From NCBI GenBank assembly GCA_003519375.1, contig DOWV01000070.1, forward strand, positions 707-8,106: 7,400 bases of DNA. Direction: 5' to 3'. The translations under genes and the position numbers were made by a program. This DNA comes from Bacteroidota bacterium. GTDB taxonomy: Bacteria; Bacteroidota; Ignavibacteria; UBA10030. The notes beneath the pieces were generated by a model that worked only from the letters and a program-made list of their open reading frames with translations, searched no databases and was not told the origin of the DNA. Positions 1 to 6,184 of the stretch are shown here, piece after piece. Numbering within the stretch: position 1 is the first letter of the stretch; each line of letters begins with the position of its first letter.

Positions 1-1154
1 GAACTGCTGATCGCTCCATCTCGCATCATTTCAAAGCCCCATTTCCCAAAGATATCAAACGAGGTGAAATCGAACTTTACCAGATCGTAACACCAGCTAT
101 TGTAGACTTTGAAAAGTTCTGAAATCCTTTCCAGATTCTCAGGGATAGTAGGATCCAGCACCGGTCTTTGTGCATCTCTCCCCTTCACCAGGGGCAGCAT
201 CAAGGAGTAAGGATCGTTGTGGCTTCCACAGAGTGGACGCGTCCAGATCCCGGGGCGCATTCCGGCTTTTCTGATGCGCTCGGCAACCCGGCTCATGTCT
301 CCAAATTTTGAATTGGGAAGATCCAATCGATCTCCCCACCAGGATTCTTTCGGCAGAGATGGCGACGTCACAAACCAACCGGCATCGATGACAGAGAATG
401 GTCTGTTGCTCAGCCCCTCCGCCATCGGCGCCATCATCCTGGTATGTTCCAGAATCAGGTCCTCTGAATTATCCCCATACGTGAAATACCAATCATTGAT
501 TCCGTACACAGGCTGCGCAGGCATTCGCGCGTTATCACACATCGTTCTCATAAACCTTCGGGCAGTTTGGAACGGAGATTCACCTGGATTACTCTTCGTC
601 GTGACAATCTCAGCAGCCAGCAGCTTTCTGCCGGACAATTGAACGGCGCTCCCCCCAGAACGTGTATCCATCGTTAAACTCACCCGCTCCTTCCCGACCT
701 GCCAGTAGCAGAAGGATGCGGTCCCCGTTTTCACGCCAACGCCGATCGTGCTGCGTCCGTCATGTTCCATGAAGTACCAGGGCAGTAGTTCCGAATCCGA
801 TGGCACATGCCACGAGACATCACCGTACGTTCGTTCCCAATGATCATTCAGGATTCTGGAATTGTCGCGCCCTGTTTGTTTCCAACACAGCGTCACTGCG
901 GTTAGACTTGACCGGGGAGACTCAATCTCCACAGCAATGCTTTCGCCTTGTACCAGCAAGTCAACGACCAGGTCCTTGAATGTCCAGGACTCTCCCCTGC
1001 CCGTCAACGTGACGAGCTGGTCGCCCAGGATAGCAGTTACCTCATCAGGAAGATTCATGATTGGTCCTTTGTGCCTGTTCGCGAAAAGAACGTCGCGCAT
1101 GAGGAGCGAGGCGAGCGAAACGCCTGCGGCTCGAATGAAATTATAGCGATTCAT
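1..1154 (-). CDS. Clan GH-D (GH36/GH27-like) glycoside hydrolase, probable exported alpha-galactosidase-type enzyme, C-terminus outside window
   Basis: An open frame on the minus strand runs from ATG at 1154 to the window edge, giving 384 residues with no stop. Residues 1-26 look like an export leader: a Tat-like NRYNFIR (with RY in place of the twin arginine), then a hydrophobic AAGVSLASLLM stretch. Residues about 35-200 are beta-rich, as in the N-terminal domain of GH36 enzymes. A (beta/alpha)8 barrel follows: YGINDWYF from Tyr217, VIDAGWF with Asp257-Gly259-Trp260, then a GMRPGIW strand. The VKFDF motif (Lys360-Phe361-Asp362) matches the K-x-D strand carrying the nucleophile in GH-D enzymes. 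The acid/base residue would lie beyond the window. An in-frame TGA ten codons upstream (1182-1184) limits the start; no good Shine-Dalgarno precedes the ATG. The substrate is probably an alpha-galactoside or related alpha-glycoside, but GH-D also includes other specificities. The gene is divergent from the transporter operon, which suggests shared control. Fold is fairly sure, substrate is not. Confidence 0.8.
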   Translation of the reverse strand, partial: MNRYNFIRAAGVSLASLLMRDVLFANRHKGPIMNLPDEVTAILGDQLVTLTGRGESWTFKDLVVDLLVQGESIAVEIESPRSSLTAVTLCWKQTGRDNSRILNDHWERTYGDVSWHVPSDSELLPWYFMEHDGRSTIGVGVKTGTASFCYWQVGKERVSLTMDTRSGGSAVQLSGRKLLAAEIVTTKSNPGESPFQTARRFMRTMCDNARMPAQPVYGINDWYFTYGDNSEDLILEHTRMMAPMAEGLSNRPFSVIDAGWFVTSPSLPKESWWGDRLDLPNSKFGDMSRVAERIRKAGMRPGIWTRPLCGSHNDPYSLMLPLVKGRDAQRPVLDPTIPENLERISELFKVYNSWCYDLVKFDFTSFDIFGKWGFEMMRDGAISS

Positions 1155-1176
1155 TGGTCCATTCAACAAGCAGCAT
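1141..1176 (-). CDS. Possible 11-codon leader ORF translationally coupled to the glycoside hydrolase
   Basis: On the minus strand a GGTGA motif (1182-1186) lies five bases before an ATG (1174-1176). The reading frame encodes MLLVEWTNESL and stops at TAA (1141-1143). It overlaps the start of the glycoside hydrolase (ATG 1152-1154) by 14 bases in another frame. The hydrolase ATG has no evident ribosome site of its own, so ribosomes could load here and restart at the overlapping ATG. The same frame stays open upstream to about 1374, so the short ORF may be chance. The peptide resembles no family I know. Confidence 0.25.
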   Translation of the reverse strand: MLLVEWTNESL

Positions 1177-1214
1177 GATGTTCACCCCCCCGATGCCCGA
1201 GGAGAATCTTTTCT

Positions 1215-1390
1215 GGGTCGATGGGGGGCGTTGGTTTGAAAGCAACAACAAATTCGTATCGGTTGCAAATAGTTCCGCGGGGGCTCTCCAAAGTCTTTCA
1301 TGAACATTTCCCCCGTTGGAAGAAATGTAACGCAGAGGTGTGCTCTCGGCGGGCAGGCAGGCGATCACCCTCAACGACCCCCCATCACCC
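1215..1390. repeat. Long-range imperfect inverted repeat with nearby ATCACCC direct repeat
   Basis: GGGTCGATGGGGGG at 1215-1228 is the reverse complement of CCCCCCATCACCC at 1378-1390 apart from one extra C; nine bases (1220-1228 against 1378-1386) pair perfectly. ATCACCC also occurs at 1364-1370 and again at 1384-1390, exactly 20 bases apart start to start, about two helical turns. This is the kind of arrangement that can bind a dimeric or looping regulator between divergent genes, but the arms are simple C/G-rich strings and may be chance. Confidence 0.3.
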
Positions 1391-1419
1391 TTGCTTTCGT
1401 AGGGAATCAGGACTATTTT
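1391..1419 (+). promoter_or_regulatory. Weak candidate sigma-70-like promoter for the plus-strand operon
   Basis: TTGCTT (1391-1396) and TATTTT (1414-1419) are separated by 17 bases, the ideal spacer. They match the -35 consensus at three of six positions and the -10 consensus at four of six. Transcription would begin near 1426, leaving about 50 bases before the ATG at 1478. The element directly follows the ATCACCC repeat at 1384-1390, a suitable place for an activator or repressor. The match is weak and the host's promoter consensus is unknown, so treat it as the best visible candidate only. Confidence 0.2.
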
Positions 1420-1477
1420 GCCCCAGCTTCGAGTTTGCAGCCCCCAACATCTTCAGGCACTATTGCTCTGATTGTGC

Positions 1478-2455
1478 ATGCCACCGGCAATCAATATCGG
1501 CATCATTGGATGTGGTGAAATGGGGGAGATCCACGCCCGCTGCCTCAAGGAGATCGGCACAGCCACCATCCGCGGGCTGTGCGACACTGATGAAGCCAGG
1601 GCCCGCAAGCTTCTCGCATACTCACCCGACGCATACGTCTGCTCCAACCCCGAGCGCCTCCTGCGCGATGATTCCATCGATGCGGTCTATGTGTGCACAC
1701 ATAACGACAGCCACGCCCAACTGGGCATTGCGGCAGCCAGAGCCGGCAAGCACGTCATGATGGAGAAGCCGGTCGCGATCTCCCTCCGGGAATGTGAGGA
1801 CCTTCAGAACGCTGTCGAGCATTCAGGCATCCACTTCATGACCGCCTTCAAGCTTCGTTTCTACCCCTCAGTGCAGAAGGTCCGTGAGTTCATGCCTTCA
1901 CCCCTCATGTGTATCGCACAAATGACCGACGAGCGCTGGCCCGATTCGTTCTGGGCGAACGATCCCGTTCGAGGCGGAGGTAACGTTATTTCCCAGGGAT
2001 GCCATGCAGCAGATCTGATGTGCTATCTTCTTGAAAGCGAGCCGGTCAAGGTCTATGCAGCCGGAGGAAATTATCACCATCCTGGGCTTGACATCACTGA
2101 CGCGCTGACAGCGACTATCACATTCGCAAGCGGCGTGACAGGCAGCCTTGCCGTAGGGGACATCGGACTGACCCCGTACGTCTCCAAGCTTTCTTTTCAA
2201 GTGATGGACGGCACTCGTAGCGCTCATCTGTATGACAGGCTCAAGCAGGTATCCATGTGGGACGGAAAACACGAAGAGCACTACACCGATTCTGAAGAAC
2301 TCGGTTTCCTGCTCGAGAACAGGGAGTTCCTTGAGGTTGTTCGCCGAAAGGCACAACCATCCGCCACCTTGCGCCACGGCATACGAGCGACGGTGCTTTT
2401 GCTGAGGGCAATCGAGTCTATGAAAACGGGACAGCCTCAGTCCGTTCAATTCTGA
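1478..2455 (+). CDS. Gfo/Idh/MocA-family NAD(P)-dependent oxidoreductase
   Basis: A 325-residue cytoplasmic protein, the usual length for the family. The N-terminal Rossmann fold opens with INIGIIGCGEMGEIH (G11-x-G13-x-x-G16), which binds NAD(P). An EKP motif at Glu96-Lys97-Pro98 supplies the lysine normally used in hydride transfer. The C-terminal sheet domain begins with the GGGN stretch from about residue 166 and has the H-x-x-D pair at His176 and Asp179 (GCHAADLMCYL), typical of the substrate site. Such enzymes oxidise or reduce a sugar, inositol or sugar-acid hydroxyl; some use NAD transiently to cleave glycosidic bonds. The substrate cannot be read from sequence. I chose ATG 1478 because the Rossmann strand begins four residues later; TTG 1472 would add only two residues. 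No convincing ribosome site precedes either. It is the first gene of the operon and, by context, probably acts on the imported saccharide. Confidence 0.9.
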   Translation: MPPAINIGIIGCGEMGEIHARCLKEIGTATIRGLCDTDEARARKLLAYSPDAYVCSNPERLLRDDSIDAVYVCTHNDSHAQLGIAAARAGKHVMMEKPVAISLRECEDLQNAVEHSGIHFMTAFKLRFYPSVQKVREFMPSPLMCIAQMTDERWPDSFWANDPVRGGGNVISQGCHAADLMCYLLESEPVKVYAAGGNYHHPGLDITDALTATITFASGVTGSLAVGDIGLTPYVSKLSFQVMDGTRSAHLYDRLKQVSMWDGKHEEHYTDSEELGFLLENREFLEVVRRKAQPSATLRHGIRATVLLLRAIESMKTGQPQSVQF

Positions 2456-2458
2456 TCC

Positions 2459-2465
2459 GGAGAGG
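2459..2465 (+). promoter_or_regulatory. Ribosome binding site of the 641-residue gene
   Basis: The purine string GGAGAGG matches the anti-Shine-Dalgarno sequence well. It lies in the 23-base gap after the oxidoreductase stop, with 13 bases between it and ATG 2479. The spacing is somewhat long, but it supports this start and independent loading of ribosomes within the operon. Confidence 0.5.
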
Positions 2466-2478
2466 CACACAGAACCTC

Positions 2479-4404
2479 ATGACCGCACTCAATCCGATCT
2501 CGGATCAACGTCGCTGGCTCCTTCAACTTGCGCGCGAAGCCGGAGATAGGCATTTTGAACCAAAGACCGGGCTCTGCCTCATCGTGCGTGACACGTGCTG
2601 GTATGCAACGAGTCTGCTCTTTGATAATTCCCTGGAACGAAAGAACCGCGGGAACGAGCTTCTCCAATCGCTCACGAGCAGCGACGGTACGCATACACCC
2701 GCCTCCATGCTTTCTCTCATTCACGGCGTTCCTGATCGCCTTGACGAGAGAACGAAAAACGCCCTTCGATCCGCAATCCGCTCCGAACTTGTGAACGCTG
2801 CGGGAACAGAATGGAAAGACGGGAACGTCAACCATCCGCTGGGAGCCTACTGCACGCTCATCCTTGGGGGCGAACTGCATTCCGAATCGTGGGCCGTCGA
2901 ATTAGGCCTGCGGCGTCTCGGGCGATTCCAGCAGCGGATCGGCGATCATCGGTCGAGACGGCTACGACAGTCTGAAATGTCAGAATACAACAGCCTGACC
3001 TATACCGCGTTGGATCTTACGTTTCTCGCTTTGATCGGTGAATATGGACAGAATCCTGAAGCCAGGTCACTCGCACGCTTCCTCGAAGAAGCGCTCTGGC
3101 TGAACGTCTCCATGCATTATCACGCTCCGAGCGGCCAGTTCGCCGGACCGCATTCACGGTCGTACTTTGAAGATTCGTTCGGCGGGTATTCTGTTCTTCA
3201 TGGCGCACTCCTCGCCGCTTCGGGCAGGCAGATCTTCCTTGACCCCTCACTGTCGGTTCGATTTGACCATCCTTCGGACCTGCTCCAGAATGCGCTCACA
3301 GCCATCACGCCGCACCATTTTCCCAGGCGTGCCGCGGCGATCGCATGGGAGAAGCCGTTCCCCTTCTCATTCCGGATGACAACCTACGGAGAAAGTTACC
3401 ACGAAAACAGCCGGAGAGTCGTGCGCCCCGATGGTGCCGACACGGCACGCAGTTCTGATCGTCCTTTCGCGTTCGACGAAGAAGTCTATCCGGGCGGCTG
3501 GACCGATCTGACGACATTCATGACCCCCGAATTTGCACTCGGCTCGGCTGCCAAACCATATGTCAATGCGGGACATTCTGACTCTGTCATGCTTCGCATC
3601 CGGCGCTCCGATGAAATCAAGTCACTTTCCGACTTCCGCTCGGCTTTCACACGGGGAGTTTACAACGGAGCGTTGCCAGGCGTCCCGAATTCATGCCACA
3701 CGAGCTCATCGGACGTGGATGCCAGCTATCTTTCGGAAGAAGGGCGGTGCGCCACATATCAGCATGAGAACAGGCTGATCGTCTCATACTCTCCAAAACG
3801 AGCCGGACACAAGGGGATCAAGAGCTTCAGAACGGACTTCATTTTCTCATACACTACTCCATTCGACATCATCACAGTCGATGGAACGCCGGTCACCAGA
3901 TACCCGGTCCAGTTGCGCACCGGTTCGCGTATCTGCATCCACGACGGTAGGACCTTCATCCTGCTCATCCCATTCGAGCCCGTTCCGGCAGGCGGGAGTT
4001 CGCCGTTGCACCTTTCAGTCGAAAAAGACTTCTTTCTCATTTCAACGTACAATTATGATGGCCCTGCGAAGGATTTTGCACGAGACGAAGTCAACAACTG
4101 GAGTTCCGGGTTCTTTCTGGAGCTATGGACTGAGGACCAGTTCGGCGATTGGGCAGAGTTTCTGGATCACGCACGCGCCGTCAACGTAGAGGCGACTGTT
4201 GAGTCGAAGATTCGGCGAATCGTCGCCCGAAGTAAAGAAACCGTGATGGAGATTCTCTACGATCCATTCCGCGAGCATATCCTTTCACGCAAATGGTGTG
4301 GGATGGAAGAGGAAATCACTCACATGGATGTCTCCGCAGCCGGGGTGTCGGAGGGTCCTTTCTGTCCCCGGACGCTTTTCGGAAGCGAAGCGCTGAACCG
4401 ATGA
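2479..4404 (+). CDS. Uncharacterised 641-residue protein, probable alpha/alpha-toroid carbohydrate-active enzyme
   Basis: I cannot name a family. There is no signal peptide or membrane segment, so it is probably cytoplasmic. Residues about 1-300 are helix-rich with repeated Trp/Tyr/His clusters: GNVNHP (115-120), SEYNSLTY (Glu169-Tyr170-Asn171), HYH (213-215) and AGPHSRSY (Gly223 to Tyr229). This is the look of an incomplete (alpha/alpha) toroid, as in heparinase-like lyases, GH88/GH105-type and GH127-type enzymes. Residues about 330-600 are rich in predicted beta strands, for example DIITVDGTPV and FILLIPFEPV, and suggest a beta-sandwich domain. The whole plan resembles polysaccharide lyase/hydrolase architecture. 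From memory, proteins with the EYNS...HYH...GPHSR pattern occur in sugar-ABC loci of Paenibacillus-like bacteria, usually labelled hypothetical; this is unverified. Its last bases overlap the first permease start (ATGA), so expression is probably tied to the transporter. Role by context: intracellular cleavage or modification of the imported saccharide. Confidence 0.8.
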   Translation: MTALNPISDQRRWLLQLAREAGDRHFEPKTGLCLIVRDTCWYATSLLFDNSLERKNRGNELLQSLTSSDGTHTPASMLSLIHGVPDRLDERTKNALRSAIRSELVNAAGTEWKDGNVNHPLGAYCTLILGGELHSESWAVELGLRRLGRFQQRIGDHRSRRLRQSEMSEYNSLTYTALDLTFLALIGEYGQNPEARSLARFLEEALWLNVSMHYHAPSGQFAGPHSRSYFEDSFGGYSVLHGALLAASGRQIFLDPSLSVRFDHPSDLLQNALTAITPHHFPRRAAAIAWEKPFPFSFRMTTYGESYHENSRRVVRPDGADTARSSDRPFAFDEEVYPGGWTDLTTFMTPEFALGSAAKPYVNAGHSDSVMLRIRRSDEIKSLSDFRSAFTRGVYNGALPGVPNSCHTSSSDVDASYLSEEGRCATYQHENRLIVSYSPKRAGHKGIKSFRTDFIFSYTTPFDIITVDGTPVTRYPVQLRTGSRICIHDGRTFILLIPFEPVPAGGSSPLHLSVEKDFFLISTYNYDGPAKDFARDEVNNWSSGFFLELWTEDQFGDWAEFLDHARAVNVEATVESKIRRIVARSKETVMEILYDPFREHILSRKWCGMEEEITHMDVSAAGVSEGPFCPRTLFGSEALNR

Positions 4405-5315
4405 CCCGCGACGGAATGAGCTTCAGACAATCGCTCGGCGGGTACGCGTTCATCGCCCCATGGCTTGTCGGCTTCCTCATCTTCACCGCCGGCCCGATGA
4501 TCGGTTCGCTCGCCATCAGCCTGCACTCCTGGTCGATGCTCTCGCCGCCGACCTGGGTTGGTTTTGAAAACTATCAGTCCATCATCACCGAAGATCCGTT
4601 GTTCCTCACAAGCCTGTGGAATACCGGATTCTACGTGATCTTTTCGGTCCCTCTGTGCATCGCGGCCGGGCTTGCTCTGGCGATGCTCCTGCATAACCGG
4701 CTGCCGGGAATGGGATTCTTCCGCACGATGTTGTTCCTCCCTTCGATCATGAACATCGTCGCAGCTTCGGTGCTCTGGCTCTGGGTTTTCAATCCCGAAT
4801 TCGGTCTCCTCAATACGTTTCTCCGCTGGCTTGGAGTACAAGGCCCGCTGTGGCTGCAAAGCGAAGCGTGGGCAAAGCCCTCGCTGGTGATCATGTCGCT
4901 CTGGGGTGTCGGCGGAACGACGATCATCTTCCTCGCCGCGCTGCAAGGCATTCCCCAGGAACTCTACGAAGCTGCAGCGCTCGACGGTGCGGGTCCGGCC
5001 CGGCGATTCTTCCACATCACGATCCCGATGATTTCGCCGGCGATCTTCTTCAGCTCCATCATGGGAGTCATCGGAAGCTTCCAGGTCTTTGCCCAGGCAT
5101 TTGTCATGACCGGCGCTGCGCAGGCAGGAAGCGAAGGCGGGCCCAACAATGCAACGCTTTTTCTTGTTCTTTATCTCTACAAGAAGGCCTTTCTGGAATT
5201 CCGGATGGGATACGCCTCTGCACTTGCGTGGATTCTCTTCTTGATCATTCTCCTCTTCACGGTGCTCCAAACAAGGCTGAGTAAGAACCGGGTCTATTAT
5301 GAGGCGGGCGAGTGA
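4401..5315 (+). CDS. Sugar ABC transporter permease, MalF/UgpA type
   Basis: A 304-residue inner-membrane permease of a CUT1 carbohydrate importer, with about six hydrophobic segments: YAFIAPWLVGFLIF near residues 15-28, then roughly 75-95, 108-130, 158-180, 205-228 and 265-290. The cytoplasmic EAA loop that docks to the ATPase is clear: Glu190-Ala191-Ala192 followed by LDGAG and an I-P-M (usually I-x-L-P) turn. APWLVGFLIF and WVGFENY are typical of MalF/UgpA-like partners. The ATG at 4401 overlaps the upstream stop in ATGA, places the first membrane segment near residue 15 and gives normal length. The frame is open further upstream to 4293, but that extension lies within the preceding gene and is not hydrophobic or conserved-looking. 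It pairs with the next gene as a heterodimer. The substrate is unknown: probably an oligosaccharide or glycoside. Confidence 0.93.
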   Translation: MTRDGMSFRQSLGGYAFIAPWLVGFLIFTAGPMIGSLAISLHSWSMLSPPTWVGFENYQSIITEDPLFLTSLWNTGFYVIFSVPLCIAAGLALAMLLHNRLPGMGFFRTMLFLPSIMNIVAASVLWLWVFNPEFGLLNTFLRWLGVQGPLWLQSEAWAKPSLVIMSLWGVGGTTIIFLAALQGIPQELYEAAALDGAGPARRFFHITIPMISPAIFFSSIMGVIGSFQVFAQAFVMTGAAQAGSEGGPNNATLFLVLYLYKKAFLEFRMGYASALAWILFLIILLFTVLQTRLSKNRVYYEAGE

Positions 5316-6184
5316 ACGAACCTCGATTATACGACAGTAGACCAGCGGCGATCGGCACGCTCATTCGTTCGGGTGCGGTCTACGTCATCCTGGCGGTCCT
5401 CAGCGCCGGCTTTTTGCTGCCTCTGGCATGGATGCTCTCTGTTTCACTGCAAGACGTCCGCGGAGTCTTCGCTCAACCGTTTGCATGGATACCGGCTCAG
5501 CCGAGGTGGGAGAATTATTCCGACGTCGCCACGCTCATCCCTTTGGGACGGTACTTCCTGAACACGGTTATCGTCACAGGGCTCGTCCTCGTCGGAACGC
5601 TTCTTTCGTGCAGCCTCGTCGCCTACGGATTCTCGCGAATTCGTTTCCGGGGACGCACTGTTCTCTTTGCGCTCTGCCTTGCCACCATGATGCTGCCGGG
5701 ACAGGTCACCATGATCCCGCTCTACATCTTGTTTTCCCGCCTGGGGTGGGTGGACACGCTCTGGCCGTTGATCGTCCCCTCTTTCTTCGGGTCACCGTTC
5801 TACATATTCCTGCTGCGTCAGTTTTTCCTCACCATTCCGCGGGAGTACGATGAAGCGGCACGGCTGGACGGCGCAGGACGATTCAGAATCTATTGGAGTA
5901 TCATACTGCCGCTCGCCCGTCCGGCGCTGATCACTGTTGCGCTGTTCACGTTTATCGGCACGTGGAACGATTTCTTCACTCCATTGATCTATATCAATTC
6001 CCCTGAACATGCCACGCTGACACTGGGGCTGAATATGCTGAAGTCGCAGATCGTCGGGACCGGTATGACCCAGTGGCACCTGCTAATGGCGGCGGCGTGT
6101 ATGGTCATGGTTCCGAACATCCTGTTGTTCACACTCGGTCAGAAATATCTTGTCAAAGGCATTGCCATGGGAGGTCTGCGGTGA
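5312..6184 (+). CDS. Sugar ABC transporter permease, MalG/UgpE type
   Basis: A 290-residue CUT1 permease with about six membrane segments, starting with VYVILAVLSAGFLLPLAWML near residues 23-42. The EAA loop is at Glu181-Ala182-Ala183, followed by RLDGAG and IILPLARPAL; then FIGTWNDFFTPLIYI, a signature of the MalG/UgpE half. The C-terminus KYLVKGIAMGGLR is the characteristic tail of this subfamily. GTG 5312 overlaps the previous stop as GTGA and has GAGG (5301-5304) seven bases upstream, which supports this start. It forms the translocation pore with the preceding permease. No nucleotide-binding subunit is encoded up to the window end; CUT1 systems often share one multi-purpose ATPase (MsmX/UgpC type) encoded elsewhere. 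Confidence 0.95.
   Translation: MNEPRLYDSRPAAIGTLIRSGAVYVILAVLSAGFLLPLAWMLSVSLQDVRGVFAQPFAWIPAQPRWENYSDVATLIPLGRYFLNTVIVTGLVLVGTLLSCSLVAYGFSRIRFRGRTVLFALCLATMMLPGQVTMIPLYILFSRLGWVDTLWPLIVPSFFGSPFYIFLLRQFFLTIPREYDEAARLDGAGRFRIYWSIILPLARPALITVALFTFIGTWNDFFTPLIYINSPEHATLTLGLNMLKSQIVGTGMTQWHLLMAAACMVMVPNILLFTLGQKYLVKGIAMGGLR
6169..6174 (+). promoter_or_regulatory. Ribosome binding site fixing the GTG start of the sugar-binding lipoprotein
   Basis: GGGAGG lies six bases before GTG 6181, inside the last codons of the preceding permease. It is the best Shine-Dalgarno in the window. It favours the GTG over the in-frame ATG at 6199, which has no comparable motif. Confidence 0.65.

Larger units (their letters stand above)
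1155..1477. other. Divergent intergenic region, presumed bidirectional promoter/regulatory region
   Basis: These 323 bases separate the minus-strand glycoside hydrolase from the plus-strand operon and should hold the promoters of both. Frames crossing it are open on both strands but give proline-, serine- and arginine-rich or low-complexity translations with no recognisable domain, so I call no gene beyond the possible leader ORF. Visible structure comprises a run of seven C at 1185-1191, six G at 1223-1228, six C at 1378-1383, a long-range inverted repeat, a short palindrome TTCATGAA at 1297-1304, and CGGGGG (1278-1283) facing CCCCCG (1310-1315). No strong sigma-70 promoter, riboswitch or tRNA is evident. 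Confidence 0.6.

Noticed and set aside
217..642. A 141-codon open frame on the plus strand
   Set aside because: It is antisense to the glycoside hydrolase barrel, which carries recognisable GH-D motifs on the minus strand.
1237..1250. TGAAAGCAACAACA as a LacI/CcpA-type operator (cre-like)
   Set aside because: It fits the outer TG...CA layout but lacks the central CG and has poor dyad symmetry, so it is probably chance.
1144..1374. A 77-codon open frame on the minus strand as a gene upstream of the hydrolase
   Set aside because: It has no ribosome site at its first start and no recognisable family; only its last 11 codons, with their own GGTGA motif, merit mention.
1221..1760. A 179-codon open frame on the plus strand starting in the intergenic region
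   Set aside because: It overlaps the oxidoreductase in a different frame by almost 300 bases and its translation is Ser/Pro/Arg-rich without recognisable structure.
1898..2470. A 190-codon open frame on the minus strand
   Set aside because: It is antisense to the oxidoreductase, whose Rossmann, EKP and HxxD motifs are unmistakable; no family features are seen in the antisense translation.
4293..4400. A 36-residue N-terminal extension of the first permease
   Set aside because: It would overlap the preceding gene by 112 bases and encodes a polar, unstructured stretch; ATG 4401 gives a normal permease N-terminus and an ATGA junction.
4320..5270. A 316-codon open frame on the minus strand
   Set aside because: It lies antisense to the MalF-type permease and translates to a Glu/Arg/His-rich, low-complexity sequence with no domain; the opposite strand has the clear EAA motif and membrane segments.
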